A stretch of DNA of 64,000 nt from Leifsonia shinshuensis (GTDB lineage: Bacteria > Actinomycetota > Actinomycetes > Actinomycetales > Microbacteriaceae), in NCBI RefSeq assembly GCF_014217625.1, contig NZ_CP043641.1, positions 1,240,001-1,304,000 on the forward strand, read 5' to 3'. Below the pieces are notes generated by a model. The model saw nothing but the letters and a program-made list of their open reading frames with translations. It was not told the DNA's origin and did no database searches. Positions within the stretch are counted from its first letter, which is position 1. Every line of letters begins with the position of its first letter. Below are positions 36,317 to 45,714 of this stretch, piece by piece. A program made the position numbers and the translations under genes.

Positions 36317-37125
36317 CGCGGCGCTCGCCCGCGGCCACGGGCATCCCCGGCTGGGTGCTCGTCGTCGCCGCGCTCGGCGCGCTGTTCGTGCTGCTCCCGA
36401 TCGTCGCGATGGTGACCCGGGTGGACTGGACGCACTTCGTCGCGCTGATCACCTCGCCGTCGTCGGTGGACGCGCTGCTGCTCAGCCTGCGCACCTCGGT
36501 CGCGGCGACGATCGCCTGCCTGGTGCTCGGCATCCCGATGGCGGTCGTGCTGGCGCGGGTGCCGTTCCGGGGCCGCGGGTTCGTGCGAGCGATCGTGCTG
36601 CTGCCGCTCGTGCTGCCTCCGGTCGTCGGCGGCCTCGCCCTCCTCGCCCTCTACGGCCGGCGCGGGCTGCTGGACGGCGCTCTACCGATCGCGTTCTCGA
36701 CCCCGGCCGTGGTCATCGCGCAGACCTTCGTCGCGCTGCCGTTCCTGGTGCTGAGCCTGGAGGGCGCGCTGCGCACCACCGGCCAGCGCTACGAGGCGGT
36801 CGCCTCGACCCTCGGCGCGCGCCCGTCGACGGTGCTGTTCCGGGTGACGCTGCCGCTGGTGACGCCCGCCATCGTCTCGGGATCGATCCTGTCGTTCGCG
36901 CGCGCCCTCGGCGAGTTCGGGGCGACGCTGACCTTCGCCGGGAGCCTGCAGGGGACGACGCGGACGCTGCCGCTGGAGATCTACCTGCAGCGCGAGACCG
37001 ACCCCGACACCGCCGTCGCGCTGTCGCTCGTGCTGATCGCGGTCGCCATCGCCGTGGTCGCGGTCGCTCACGGAGCCGGAGAGCCGCTGCGCAGGAGGCC
37101 GCGGCCGGCCGGAGCGACGCCGTGA
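36313..37125 (+). CDS. modB: Molybdate ABC transporter permease ModB
   Basis: This 270-residue inner-membrane permease has about six helices. The EAA loop typical of ABC permeases is visible as [20 protein letters not shown], followed by [20 protein letters not shown] and [11 protein letters not shown], all close to ModB. GTG 36313 overlaps the modA stop by 4 bases (GTGA). The C-terminus is extended by a short basic Arg/Pro tail after the last helix. It forms the channel for molybdate with ModC. Confidence 0.94.
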   Translation: MTRRSPAATGIPGWVLVVAALGALFVLLPIVAMVTRVDWTHFVALITSPSSVDALLLSLRTSVAATIACLVLGIPMAVVLARVPFRGRGFVRAIVLLPLVLPPVVGGLALLALYGRRGLLDGALPIAFSTPAVVIAQTFVALPFLVLSLEGALRTTGQRYEAVASTLGARPSTVLFRVTLPLVTPAIVSGSILSFARALGEFGATLTFAGSLQGTTRTLPLEIYLQRETDPDTAVALSLVLIAVAIAVVAVAHGAGEPLRRRPRPAGATP

Positions 37126-38159
37126 GCCTCGACTTCTCGGCCACGGTCGCCGAACGGGATGTCGCGGTGGACCTGCGGCTCGGCACGGGCGAGACGCTGG
37201 CGCTGCTGGGGCCGAACGGCGCAGGCAAGTCCACGGTGCTCGGCGTGCTGGCGGGGCTGATCCGTCCGGACGCGGGGAGGGCGACGCTCGCGGAGGAGAC
37301 CCTGTTCGACCTCCCTGCCGCGTGGCTGCCGCCCCACCGCCGCGGCATCGCGCTGCTCGCGCAGGACGCCCTGCTCTTCCCGCATCTGACCGTCCGTGGC
37401 AACGTCGAGTTCGCTCCCAGGTCGGCGGGGGCGTCCCGCGCGGAGGCGCGCGCGAAGGCCGACGAATGGCTGGACCGCACCGGCGTGCGCGCGCTGGCCG
37501 AGCGCCGGCCGGACGAGCTGTCCGGCGGCCAGGCGCAGCGTGTCGCGATCGCCCGTGCGCTGGCCGCCGAGCCCGACCTGATCCTCCTGGACGAGCCGTT
37601 GGCCTCCCTCGACGTGAGTGTGGCGGGCGAGCTCCGCGCGATGCTGGCCGACGTGCTCGCCGGACGCACCGCGGTCGTCGTCACGCACGACGCGCTCGAC
37701 GCCTACCTGCTCGCCGACCGCGTCGCCGTCCTCGGCGGCGGCCGGGTCGTCGAGGAGGGCCCGGCGCGCGAGGTGCTGACGCAGCCGCGGGACCCGTTCA
37801 CCGCCGAGCTCACGGGCCTCAGCCTGCTGACCGGCCGCCGCACCGCGACCGGTCTGGTGACCGACGGCGGTCTCGTACTCGACGGCACGCCGACGGCGCC
37901 GATCGCGGAGGGGCAGGCGGTGACCGCGGTGGTGCGGCCCTCCACGGTGGCGGTGCGGGTGGGCGCGCCGATGGAGGGCACGGCCGGGATCGCCGCGACG
38001 GTCACGGCCCTCGAACCCCGCGACGACCTGGTCAGGGTCCGGACGGACCGGCTCACCGCGCTCGTCCCGGCGGCCGTGGTCGCGGAGCTGCGGCTGACGG
38101 CAGGCACCCGGGTGACACTGGCGGTGCCACCGGGCGAGGTGCGGATCACGGCGGGGTGA
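37122..38159 (+). CDS. modC: Molybdate ABC transporter ATP-binding protein ModC
   Basis: This 345-residue ATPase has Walker A GPNGAGKS (about 31-38), signature [15 protein letters not shown], Walker [13 protein letters not shown] and the switch histidine in [11 protein letters not shown]-terminal TOBE/Mop-like domain (about 275-345) allows molybdate sensing. GTG 37122 overlaps the modB stop by 4 bases. It energises molybdate import and ends the plus-strand molybdenum operon. Confidence 0.95.
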   Translation: MSLDFSATVAERDVAVDLRLGTGETLALLGPNGAGKSTVLGVLAGLIRPDAGRATLAEETLFDLPAAWLPPHRRGIALLAQDALLFPHLTVRGNVEFAPRSAGASRAEARAKADEWLDRTGVRALAERRPDELSGGQAQRVAIARALAAEPDLILLDEPLASLDVSVAGELRAMLADVLAGRTAVVVTHDALDAYLLADRVAVLGGGRVVEEGPAREVLTQPRDPFTAELTGLSLLTGRRTATGLVTDGGLVLDGTPTAPIAEGQAVTAVVRPSTVAVRVGAPMEGTAGIAATVTALEPRDDLVRVRTDRLTALVPAAVVAELRLTAGTRVTLAVPPGEVRITAG

Positions 38160-38177
38160 GCCCGCGCGGGGTGCTGG

Positions 38178-38513
38178 TTACGAGCCGAGCTTCATTCCGG
38201 CGGTGGAGTAGCCGCCGTCGGGGTTCGCCGAGGGTCGCGGCTCCCCGAACGCCGGGTTCGGCTTGCCCGGGAGGCTCTGCGGCACCACCCGCGCCCGCAC
38301 CGCCCCGACGATCGCGACGACGCACGCCGCCAGCAGCACGACGCCGGCGACGACCAGGGCGAGTCCGAACGTCTCGCCGCGGGTCAGCAGCACGATCCCG
38401 AACGGCAACGCGAGCCAGGTCGCGATCCCGGTGAGCAGGGCCGCGACGACCAGCGCCGCGAACGTCCCCTGCCGACGACGGACGGCGGCCAACTCCCGCA
38501 TGTGCACGCTCAT
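38178..38513 (-). CDS. Small membrane protein of unknown function
   Basis: This 111-residue protein has a short basic N-terminus (HMRELAAVRRRQ), two predicted membrane helices (about residues 18-40 and 50-73) and a polar, Pro/Gly-rich C-terminal tail. No family is recognised. The ATG at 38513 is preceded by AAGGGGG. It follows moaD on the same strand after about 45 bases and converges with modC, but nothing ties it to molybdenum metabolism beyond position. Confidence 0.7.
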   Translation of the reverse strand: MSVHMRELAAVRRRQGTFAALVVAALLTGIATWLALPFGIVLLTRGETFGLALVVAGVVLLAACVVAIVGAVRARVVPQSLPGKPNPAFGEPRPSANPDGGYSTAGMKLGS

Positions 38514-38558
38514 GGTGTCCCCCTTCGCCGCAGCGTAGCGGAACACCCGCCGCGGATG

Positions 38559-38822
38559 TCAGCCCCCGGCGAACGGGGGCAGCACGTCCACTCTCTCGCC
38601 GATCACCGCGTCCGGGTCGCGCGACACGACGCCGTCGACCAGGAACGATCCGTTGCGCAGCACCAGCCGCATCGCGTCGCCGTAACGCGCGTCCAGCAGC
38701 GCGCGGAGGGCGCCGACGGTCGGCGCGTCGAGCGAGACCCGCTCCTCCTCACGCCCGGCGGCCTCCTCCGCCGCCGCGAAGTAGCGGACGAGGACGCTCC
38801 GCCCTGCCGCCGCCTCAGCCAC
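38559..38822 (-). CDS. moaD: Molybdopterin synthase sulfur carrier MoaD
   Basis: This 87-residue beta-grasp ubiquitin-like protein ends in the obligatory Gly-Gly ([10 protein letters not shown]), which MoeB adenylates and converts to a thiocarboxylate. It has [14 protein letters not shown] near the start and [21 protein letters not shown]. It is slightly longer at the N-terminus than typical MoaD. The start at 38822 overlaps the moaA stop (38815) by 8 bases. Confidence 0.94.
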   Translation of the reverse strand: MAEAAAGRSVLVRYFAAAEEAAGREEERVSLDAPTVGALRALLDARYGDAMRLVLRNGSFLVDGVVSRDPDAVIGERVDVLPPFAGG

Positions 38823-39912
38823 CGATCGCCCCCATGCTGCGCACCGGTGGGACGAAGCCGGCGGCCTCCATGCCGTGTCCGGACTGCTTGCCCCACATCG
38901 CGCCGCGCCACCATCGTGCCAGCTCGGCGTCGTCCGCGCCGCCGCGGAGCAGTCCGCGCAGGTCGGTCTCGTCGTCGCCGAACAGGCACGAGCGGACGGT
39001 GCCCTCCGCCGTGATCCTGGTGCGGTCGCACGCGGAGCAGAACGAGCGGGTCACCGAGGCGATGATGCCGACCGTGGCGGGGCCTCCGTCGACCAGCCAC
39101 TCCTCGGCCGGGGACGACGGGTCGTCCGGGCGGCCGACCTCGACCAGGTCGAACCGGGTGCGGAGGACGGCGAGCAGCTCCTCGGCCGACACCATGTTCT
39201 CGCGCAGCCAGGTGTGGTCGGCGTCGAGCGGCATCTGCTCGATGAAACGCAGCCGGCAGCCGTGCTCCAGCGCCCAGGCGAGGAGGTCGGGGGCGTCGGC
39301 GAGGGTCTTGCGCATCATCACCGCGTTCAGCTTGAGCGGCGTGAGGCCCGCGGCGTGCGCGGCGGCGATCCCGGCGAACACGGCAGGGAGGCGGTCGCGG
39401 CGGGTGAGCGCGGCGAAGTGCTCGCGGTCGACGGTGTCCAGCGAGATGTTCACGCGGGTGAGACCTGCAGCCACCAGCTCGCGCAGGCGGTGGTCGAGGC
39501 CGATTCCGTTGGTCGTGATGCTCAGGTCGATCCCGGGCGCGGCCGCGGCGGAGAGGCCGATGATCTCGGCGAGGTCGGCGCGCATCAGCGGCTCGCCGCC
39601 GGTGAACCGCACCTCGCGGATGCCGAGGTCGCGCACGCCGATCCCCACCAGCCGGGCGATCTCGGCCGGGGTCAGCAGTTCCTCGCGCGGAATGGCGGGC
39701 AGCCCCTCCGCCGGCATGCAGTAGGTGCAGCGCAGCGAGCACTTCTCGGTCACCGAGACGCGCAGGTCGCGGGCGACGCGGCCGAACCGGTCGATGAGCC
39801 CCGGGACGTCCGGACGGCCCGCCAGACTCGGCGCGTGGTCAGCGCTCGTCTCCGGGCTCGCGGCATCGCGCAGCGTGACGCTGCGCGGGAGTCCGAGATT
39901 GACCGCGGCCAT
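38815..39912 (-). CDS. moaA: GTP 3',8-cyclase MoaA
   Basis: This 365-residue radical-SAM enzyme starts molybdenum cofactor synthesis from GTP. The N-terminal cluster motif is [14 protein letters not shown] (CxxxCxxC, about residues 58-65); the second cluster uses [15 protein letters not shown] and the cysteine in RSCLFG. The conserved C-terminal Gly-Gly is present (MGAIGG). About 40 residues precede the core, longer than in E. coli. On the minus strand TAGGGT ends 6 bases before ATG 39912, a leaderless promoter that faces the divergent promoter of the next operon. Confidence 0.96.
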   Translation of the reverse strand: MAAVNLGLPRSVTLRDAASPETSADHAPSLAGRPDVPGLIDRFGRVARDLRVSVTEKCSLRCTYCMPAEGLPAIPREELLTPAEIARLVGIGVRDLGIREVRFTGGEPLMRADLAEIIGLSAAAAPGIDLSITTNGIGLDHRLRELVAAGLTRVNISLDTVDREHFAALTRRDRLPAVFAGIAAAHAAGLTPLKLNAVMMRKTLADAPDLLAWALEHGCRLRFIEQMPLDADHTWLRENMVSAEELLAVLRTRFDLVEVGRPDDPSSPAEEWLVDGGPATVGIIASVTRSFCSACDRTRITAEGTVRSCLFGDDETDLRGLLRGGADDAELARWWRGAMWGKQSGHGMEAAGFVPPVRSMGAIGG

Positions 39913-39918
39913 GTCCTC

Positions 39919-39967
39919 ACCCTAGACCGGCCGGCCATAGACCGGCGCACCGCGACGGGAATAAGCT
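39919..39967. promoter_or_regulatory. Divergent leaderless promoters of moaA and the molybdoenzyme operon
   Basis: Two -10-like hexamers face outward in a 61-base gap: TAGGGT on the minus strand (39924-39919) for moaA, and TAAGCT on the plus strand (39962-39967), each ending 6 bases before its ATG. The segment between includes the dyad CCGGCCGG-like sequence, and both promoters probably share control elements. Confidence 0.55.
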
Positions 39968-39973
39968 CCGCGC

Positions 39974-40567
39974 ATGGGAATCATCTCGTCCGGCTTCCTC
40001 GGCCGGCGCAGAACCGAGGACCCCCGCCTCCCACCGGGCCAGTACGTCACGGAGGGCTTCCCCGTGCTGTCCGCCGGCCCGACTCCCCGCGTCCCGAAAG
40101 AGGACTGGGCGTTCACGATCACGACAGAGAAGGGCGTGGTGCACCGCTGGAGCTGGGACGAGTTCCTGGCCCTGCCGCAGGACGACGTCGGCACCGACAT
40201 CCACTGCGTCACCAGCTGGTCGAAACTCGGCACCTCGTGGCGCGGCGTCACGCTCGACACCCTGTTCGAGAAGGTCGACACCGACTACGAGTACACAATG
40301 GCGCACTCCTACGGCGGGTACACGACGAACGTCCCGCTGAAGGACCTCCTCGACGGCAAGGCCTGGGTCGCGCACACGTTCGACGGCGCCGACCTGCCCC
40401 CGGAGCACGGCGGGCCGGCCCGGCTGCTGGTGCCGCACCTGTACTTCTGGAAGAGCGCCAAGTGGGTGAGCGGGCTGGAGATGCTGCCACAGGACCAGCC
40501 CGGCTTCTGGGAACAGAACGGCTACAACATGTACGGGGACCCCTGGAAGGAAGAGCGCTACTGGTGA
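39974..40567 (+). CDS. Sulfite-oxidase-like molybdopterin oxidoreductase
   Basis: This 197-residue cytoplasmic protein is an isolated Moco-binding domain of the sulfite oxidase/MsrP fold. The ligand cysteine is in DIHCVTSWSKLGTSWRGV at about residue 77, with HSYGGYTTNVPL and GGPARLLVPHLYFWKSAKWV. No signal peptide or dimerisation domain is present, unlike the membrane-linked relative at 29.6 kb. It overlaps the next gene, a flavin reductase, by 4 bases, so that protein is probably its electron-transfer partner. The substrate is unknown. Confidence 0.92.
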   Translation: MGIISSGFLGRRRTEDPRLPPGQYVTEGFPVLSAGPTPRVPKEDWAFTITTEKGVVHRWSWDEFLALPQDDVGTDIHCVTSWSKLGTSWRGVTLDTLFEKVDTDYEYTMAHSYGGYTTNVPLKDLLDGKAWVAHTFDGADLPPEHGGPARLLVPHLYFWKSAKWVSGLEMLPQDQPGFWEQNGYNMYGDPWKEERYW

Positions 40568-41316
40568 GCACCGCGTGGCGGGTGGCGGAGGTCGTGGCCG
40601 CGCACGAAGAGACCGCGACGGCCCGCACGATCCGGCTGCGCATCCCGGGACTCTCCGGGCACCTCGCGGGTCAGCACGTCGACGTGCGGCTCACCGCGCC
40701 GGACGGCTACCAGGCCGTGCGCTCCTACTCGATCGCGTCGGCCTCCGGAGCGGACGGCCTGGCGCCGGACGAGTTCGAGCTGACCGTGGAGGAGCTGCCT
40801 GACGGCGAAGTCTCGCCGTACCTCGTGCACGGCCTCGCGGTCGGCGACCAGCTGGAGGTGCGCGGCCCGGTGGGCGGCTGGTTCGTCTGGCGGGCCGGCG
40901 ACGACGGACCCGTGCAGCTGATCGCGGGCGGCTCCGGCGTCGTGCCGCTGATGTCGATGGCCCGCGCCCACGCCGCCGCGGCGAGCGCCGCGCCGTTCCG
41001 GCTGCTCTACTCGGCGCGCACGCCGATGTCGGTCTACTACCGCGACGAGCTGATGGCGCTCGGCGAGGGCACGGCGCCGCTGCGGGTGGACTATGTCTAC
41101 ACGCGGGAGGCTCCGGCGGGCTGGCCGGTCGCGGCCGGGCGCCTGACGGCGGAGGCGCTGGGCGCGCTCGTGCTGCCGGCCGCGGACTCGCCGCGCTTCT
41201 ACCTGTGCGGGTCGACTCCGTTCGTCGAGGCGGTCTCCGGCTGGCTCGTCGACGCCGGGCACGACCCGGACCGCATCCGCACCGAACGCTACGGCGGGAT
41301 CGGAGGGGCAGCGTGA
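40564..41316 (+). CDS. FAD/NAD(P)-binding ferredoxin reductase-like oxidoreductase
   Basis: This 250-residue FNR-fold reductase has an FAD domain with AVRSYSIASASG, an NAD(P) domain with LIAGGSGVVPLMSM, and FYLCGSTPFVEAVSGWL near the C-terminus, which ends ERYGGIG. There is no ferredoxin domain. GTG 40564 overlaps the molybdoenzyme stop and its own stop overlaps the next GTG, so three proteins are made in a coupled set. It likely moves electrons between NAD(P)H and the molybdoenzyme (inference from coupling). Confidence 0.93.
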   Translation: MSTAWRVAEVVAAHEETATARTIRLRIPGLSGHLAGQHVDVRLTAPDGYQAVRSYSIASASGADGLAPDEFELTVEELPDGEVSPYLVHGLAVGDQLEVRGPVGGWFVWRAGDDGPVQLIAGGSGVVPLMSMARAHAAAASAAPFRLLYSARTPMSVYYRDELMALGEGTAPLRVDYVYTREAPAGWPVAAGRLTAEALGALVLPAADSPRFYLCGSTPFVEAVSGWLVDAGHDPDRIRTERYGGIGGAA

Positions 41317-41576
41317 GCGAGCTGGACTACCTGGACGGCAACGCGGCGGCGGGACTCCTGTCGGAGGTCTTCGCGGTCGATGTGACGGTGGCGCGCGGCA
41401 AGTGCGCGCACTGCGGCGACGTGTCGGTGATCGCGAAGGCGCACCTCTGGCCCGACGACCACGGGATGGTGCTGCGCTGCCGGATCTGCGGCGACGTGAT
41501 CGCGATGGCGACTGAGCGGGAGGGGCGGCTCTGCCTCGACCTCCGGGGACTGGACTGGCTCGAACTGGAGGTCTGA
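41313..41576 (+). CDS. DUF6510-type zinc-ribbon protein
   Basis: This 87-residue protein has two CxxC pairs, GKCAHCGDVS and LRCRICGDVI, spaced like a zinc ribbon or rubredoxin-like fold, between an acidic N-terminus and DLRGLDWLEL at the C-terminus. It is the third member of a translationally coupled set with a molybdoenzyme and a flavin reductase. It could be a structural zinc protein or, if iron is bound, a small electron carrier; sequence alone does not decide. Confidence 0.85.
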   Translation: MSELDYLDGNAAAGLLSEVFAVDVTVARGKCAHCGDVSVIAKAHLWPDDHGMVLRCRICGDVIAMATEREGRLCLDLRGLDWLELEV

Positions 41577-41641
41577 GGCCTCCTCCGCGAAGGGCCCGGG
41601 CCTTCAGGAGTCGGTCATCCGCACCCCAGTACAATCGTCCG

Positions 41642-43138
41642 GTGCCAGCCGAATCCTCCGCGAGCCTCGACCCCGACGACCTCGCGACCACCCTCCGCGT
41701 CCTCGCGCAGCTCCATGAGCTCGACCAGGAGCACCCCGACTTCGTCTCCGTCCGCCGCGCGACCGCGCACATGTTCAAGGCCGTCAAGCAGGCCAGGCGG
41801 CGCGAGCTGCGGGAGGCCGAGCTCGCCGCCGACCGCGCCGTGATCGCCGCGACCGCGACCGGCGCCCCCGACCGCATCGACGACGAGACCCGCGGCCGCG
41901 ACCTGACCTCCCCCACCACCGGCTCCGCCACCGCCGGCACGCTGATCAACTCGCAGGCCTGCTACATCTGCAAGCAGCACTACACCGAGGTCGACTGGTT
42001 CTACCACCAGCTCTGCCCGTCCTGCGCCGCGTTCAGCCACGCAAAGCGCACCGCCCGCACCGACCTGACCGGCAAGCGCGCGCTGCTCACCGGCGGCCGC
42101 GCCAAGATCGGCATGCACATCGCGCTGCGGCTGCTGCGCGACGGCGCGGACCTGACCATCACCACCCGCTTCCCGCGCGACGCCGTGCGCCGGTTCTCGC
42201 AGCTGCCAGACGCGAAGGACTGGCTGCACCGCCTCCGCGTCGTCGGCATCGACCTGCGCGACCCGGCCCAGGTGATCGGCCTCGCAGACTCGGTCGCCGC
42301 CCGCGGCCCGCTGCACGTGCTCATCAACAACGCCGCCCAGACCGTGCGCCGCTCCCCCGGCGCCTACTCGCTTCTGGCGGAGGCCGAGTCGCACCCGCTG
42401 CCCGACGGCCCGCTCCCGGAGCTGGAGACGTTCGGGCACACCGCCGACCCGCACCCGCAGGCGCTGGAGGCCTCCGTCGCCGCGCACCCCCTGCTGTCGT
42501 CGGCGAACGTCCACGGAACCGTCGCCGAGCTCGTCGGCGCCGCCGCGCTCACCGCGAACGACCTCGCGTCCGCCGCGATGGCCGCGGGCTCCTCGTCGCT
42601 GGAGCGCCACCACGACGGCACAGCGATCGACGCCGGCGGCCTCGTCCCCGACGTCCAGCGCGTGAACACCTGGACCCGCGCCGTCGGCGGCATCGACCCG
42701 CTGGAGCTGCTGGAGGTGCAGCTCTGCAACACGACGGCGCCGTTCATCCTGATCGACCGCCTGCGCCCGTCGCTCGCGGCCGCGGGCCGCTCGTACGTGG
42801 TGAACGTGTCCGCGATGGAGGGCGTCTTCGGCCGCCGCTACAAGGGCGCGGGCCACCCGCACACCAACATGGCGAAGGCCGCGCTCAACATGCTGACGCG
42901 CACCAGCTCGCTGGAGATGTTCGAGACCGACAACATCCTGATGACGAGCGTCGACACCGGCTGGATCACCGACGAGCGCCCCCACTACACGAAAGTCCGC
43001 CTCGCCGAGGAGGGCTTCCACGCCCCGCTCGACCTGGTCGACGGCGCGGCGCGGGTCTACGACCCGATCGTGCGCGGCGAGGCCGGCGAGGACCTGCACG
43101 GGGTGTTCCTGAAGGACTACCGATCTTCCGCGTGGTGA
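41642..43138 (+). CDS. Atypical SDR family protein with N-terminal zinc-finger-like region
   Basis: This 498-residue protein has a helical N-terminus (about 1-75), then two Cys pairs, CYICKQ and LCPSC, spaced 19 residues apart (about 106-128), likely a zinc site. An SDR fold follows, with TGGRAKIGMHIALRLL and VLINNAAQT. A roughly 110-residue insertion interrupts the SDR core. The catalytic serine is kept in VVNVSAMEG, but the tyrosine of YxxxK appears replaced (HTNMAK). It may be a binding or regulatory SDR rather than an enzyme. GTG 41642 follows TACAAT by 6 bases, a leaderless start. Confidence 0.85.
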   Translation: MPAESSASLDPDDLATTLRVLAQLHELDQEHPDFVSVRRATAHMFKAVKQARRRELREAELAADRAVIAATATGAPDRIDDETRGRDLTSPTTGSATAGTLINSQACYICKQHYTEVDWFYHQLCPSCAAFSHAKRTARTDLTGKRALLTGGRAKIGMHIALRLLRDGADLTITTRFPRDAVRRFSQLPDAKDWLHRLRVVGIDLRDPAQVIGLADSVAARGPLHVLINNAAQTVRRSPGAYSLLAEAESHPLPDGPLPELETFGHTADPHPQALEASVAAHPLLSSANVHGTVAELVGAAALTANDLASAAMAAGSSSLERHHDGTAIDAGGLVPDVQRVNTWTRAVGGIDPLELLEVQLCNTTAPFILIDRLRPSLAAAGRSYVVNVSAMEGVFGRRYKGAGHPHTNMAKAALNMLTRTSSLEMFETDNILMTSVDTGWITDERPHYTKVRLAEEGFHAPLDLVDGAARVYDPIVRGEAGEDLHGVFLKDYRSSAW

Positions 43139-43153
43139 CCGCGGCCGCCTGAC

Positions 43154-43199
43154 TATACTTTTGCAGGCATCACGGGGAGGCCGGTGGACGGGCCTTCCC
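43154..43199 (+). promoter_or_regulatory. Promoter and leader hairpin of the APC transporter gene
   Basis: TATACT at 43154-43159 is a consensus-like -10 box. Transcription from it would give a leader of about 95 nt. The leader begins with a GC-rich hairpin in which GGGAGGCC (43175-43182) pairs with GGCCTTCCC (43191-43199). The leader is structured but does not match a riboswitch class I can name. Confidence 0.5.
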
Positions 43200-43261
43200 G
43201 CTCTACCGTCGGCCCGCGCGATGAACGTACATTAGGCACGAAGGTCAACGAAGGGCAGCCG

Positions 43262-45253
43262 ATGTCGAGCACTTCCCCGGAGCCGCTCCCCCTCCCCGGG
43301 CAGACGCATCCGCTGACGGCGGCGCCACAGCGCACCAGCCGGTTCAAGCACTGGCTGCTGGTCGGCATGGTCGACGAGCACGGCACCCAGCAGGGCCCGC
43401 ACGGCCAGACCCCGGAGCACCAGCACTCCTGGTGGCGGGTCATGTGCCTCACCGGTCTCGACTACTTCTCCACCCTCGGCTACCAGCCCGCCATCGCGGC
43501 GCTCGCCGCCGGGCTGATCTCGCCGTTCGCGACGCTCGTGCTGGTCGCCCTGACCCTGCTCGGCGCCCTGCCGGTCTACCGCCGGGTGGCGCGCGAGAGC
43601 TTCCGCGGCTCCGGCTCCATCGCGATGCTGGAGCGGTTCCTGCCGTGGTGGGCCGGCAAGCTGTTCGTCCTCGTCCTGCTCGGGTTCGCCGCGACGGACT
43701 TCATGATCACGATCACGCTGTCCGCGGCCGACGCCACCGCGCACGCGATCGAGAACCCGTTCGCGCCGTCCTGGTTCCACGGCAACAACGTCATCATCAC
43801 GCTCGTGCTCATCACCGCGCTGGGAGCGGTGTTCCTCAAGGGCTTCCGCGAGGCGATCGGGATCGCCGTCGTGCTCGTCGGCGTGTACCTGGCGCTCAAC
43901 GTCGTGGTAGTGACGACCTCCATCATCCAGGTCTTCGAGCACCCGACCGCGATCGACGACTGGTGGAGCGCGCTGTTCGCCTCGCACGGCAACCCGCTGC
44001 TCATCGTCGGCGTCGCGCTGCTGGTGTTCCCGAAGCTCGCGCTCGGCCTCTCCGGCTTCGAGACCGGCGTCGCCGTCATGCCGCAGATCAAGGGCAAGCC
44101 GACCGACGACCCGAACTACCCCGAGGGCCGTATCCGCGGCGCCGGCCGGCTGCTCACCACCGCGGCCCTCATCATGAGCGCGTTCCTGATCACATCGAGC
44201 TTCACGACGACGCTGCTGATCCCGCAGAAGGAGTTCCAGCAGGGCGGCGCCGCCAACGGCCGCGCGCTCGCCTACCTCGCCCACGAGTACCTGGGCAACG
44301 GCTTCGGCACGGTCTACGACATCAGCACCATCCTCATCCTCTGGTTCGCCGGCGCCTCCGCCATGGCCGGCCTGCTCAACCTGGTGCCGCGCTACCTCCC
44401 CCGCTACGGGATGGCGCCGCAGTGGGCGCGCGCTGTGCGGCCGCTGGTGCTGGTGTTCACCGCGATCGCCTTCCTGATCACGCTGATCTTCGACGCCAAC
44501 GTGGATGCCCAGGGCGGCGCGTACGCGACCGGTGTCCTGGTGCTGATCACCTCCGCCTCCCTCGCGGTGAGCCTGTCCGCCTGGCGCAAGAAGCAGCCGA
44601 AGCGCACCGTGGTGTTCGGGATCATCACCGCGATCTTCGTCTACACCACGATCGACAACATCATCGAGCGCCCGGACGGCCTGCGCATCGCGACGCTGTT
44701 CATCATCGGCATCCTGATCGTTTCGATCGTCTCGCGCATCGGCCGGTCGTTCCAGGTGCGCGCGACGAGCGTCACCTTCGACGTCTCCGCGCTCGACTTC
44801 ATCCTGGAGGACGCCGAGGAGGGCGAGATCCGCATCATCTCGCACGAGCCCGACGTCGACACCACCAAGGAGTACGAGGAGAAGAACAAGGACGAGCGGC
44901 GCTTCAGCCACATCCCGCAGCGTTCGCGCACCATCTTCCTCGAGGTGATGAAGTCCGACTCCTCCGACTTCGAGGAGGACCTGGTCGTGCACGGCGTCGT
45001 CAAGTACGGCTACCGCGTGCTGCGGGTCAAGAGCGGCAACGTGCCGAACACGATCGCGGCCATCCTGCTGGAAATGCGCGACATCACGGGCGTGGTGCCG
45101 ACCATCTACTTCGAGTGGACGGAAGGCAACCCGATCTCGAACATGTTCCGCTACCTGATCACCGGCGTCGGCGAGGTCGCCCCGGTGACCCGTGAGGTGC
45201 TGCGGGAGGCCGAGAAGGACGTCAAGCGGAGGCCGGCCGTCCACGTGGCCTAG
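43262..45253 (+). CDS. APC superfamily permease with C-terminal cytoplasmic domain
   Basis: This 663-residue transporter has about 12 membrane helices (about 60-500) and a C-terminal soluble domain of about 150 residues with [20 protein letters not shown]. The first helix has [20 protein letters not shown], the unwound-helix region of APC transporters, and [19 protein letters not shown] is typical too. It is annotated as an amino acid permease by family, but the large cytoplasmic tail recalls KimA-type potassium importers, so the substrate is open. GAAGGG lies about 9 bases before ATG 43262. The leader upstream carries a hairpin. Confidence 0.87.
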   Translation: MSSTSPEPLPLPGQTHPLTAAPQRTSRFKHWLLVGMVDEHGTQQGPHGQTPEHQHSWWRVMCLTGLDYFSTLGYQPAIAALAAGLISPFATLVLVALTLLGALPVYRRVARESFRGSGSIAMLERFLPWWAGKLFVLVLLGFAATDFMITITLSAADATAHAIENPFAPSWFHGNNVIITLVLITALGAVFLKGFREAIGIAVVLVGVYLALNVVVVTTSIIQVFEHPTAIDDWWSALFASHGNPLLIVGVALLVFPKLALGLSGFETGVAVMPQIKGKPTDDPNYPEGRIRGAGRLLTTAALIMSAFLITSSFTTTLLIPQKEFQQGGAANGRALAYLAHEYLGNGFGTVYDISTILILWFAGASAMAGLLNLVPRYLPRYGMAPQWARAVRPLVLVFTAIAFLITLIFDANVDAQGGAYATGVLVLITSASLAVSLSAWRKKQPKRTVVFGIITAIFVYTTIDNIIERPDGLRIATLFIIGILIVSIVSRIGRSFQVRATSVTFDVSALDFILEDAEEGEIRIISHEPDVDTTKEYEEKNKDERRFSHIPQRSRTIFLEVMKSDSSDFEEDLVVHGVVKYGYRVLRVKSGNVPNTIAAILLEMRDITGVVPTIYFEWTEGNPISNMFRYLITGVGEVAPVTREVLREAEKDVKRRPAVHVA

Positions 45254-45301
45254 CCTGCGCGCCCTCTCTCCAGCGCCGCCGGCCTGTGGCACCATGTGCG
45301 C

Positions 45302-45712
45302 ATGGACACCCACGCGTTCTTCGAGGCGGTCGGGGTCGCCTTCGAGTTCGCGGGCGTCGCGGCCCTGGCGGTCGGGTTCGTCGTGGCGCTCGCGATCGCG
45401 CTGGCGGTCTGGGTGCGCACGCGCAACGGCGCCGACGCCTTCCGCACGCTGCGCGAGGCCTTCGGCGGTGTCATCCTGCTGGGCCTGGAGCTGCTGGTCG
45501 CGGCCGACCTGGTCAAGACCGTGACCTCCAGCCCGACGCTGACCGACGCGGTCGTGCTCGGGATCATCGTGCTCATCCGGACCATCCTGAGCTTCTCGCT
45601 GCAGGTGGAGATCGACGGCGTGGCGCCCTGGCGCCGCGCGTTCGTGACCGGGCCGGAGGTGCTGGCGCACGCTGTGAAGAAGGCCGGGGCCGCCGGGACG
45701 CCCCAGCCGTAG
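45302..45712 (+). CDS. DUF1622 family membrane protein
   Basis: This 136-residue protein has three predicted membrane helices (about 12-38, 56-76 and 82-103) and the DUF1622 pattern FRTLREAFGGVILLGLELLVAADLVKT, then LVLIRTILSFSLQVEIDG-like sequence (read as IIVLIRTILSFSLQVEI). Family function is unknown. ATG 45302 is preferred over GTG 45296. The gene ends 2 bases before the convergent DUF5997 gene. Confidence 0.85.
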   Translation: MDTHAFFEAVGVAFEFAGVAALAVGFVVALAIALAVWVRTRNGADAFRTLREAFGGVILLGLELLVAADLVKTVTSSPTLTDAVVLGIIVLIRTILSFSLQVEIDGVAPWRRAFVTGPEVLAHAVKKAGAAGTPQP

Positions 45713-45714
45713 CG

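Noticed and set aside
43160..43261. c-di-AMP (ydaO-type) riboswitch ahead of the APC transporter
   Set aside because: The leader is shorter than that class and I cannot find its conserved core segments; only a simple hairpin is visible.
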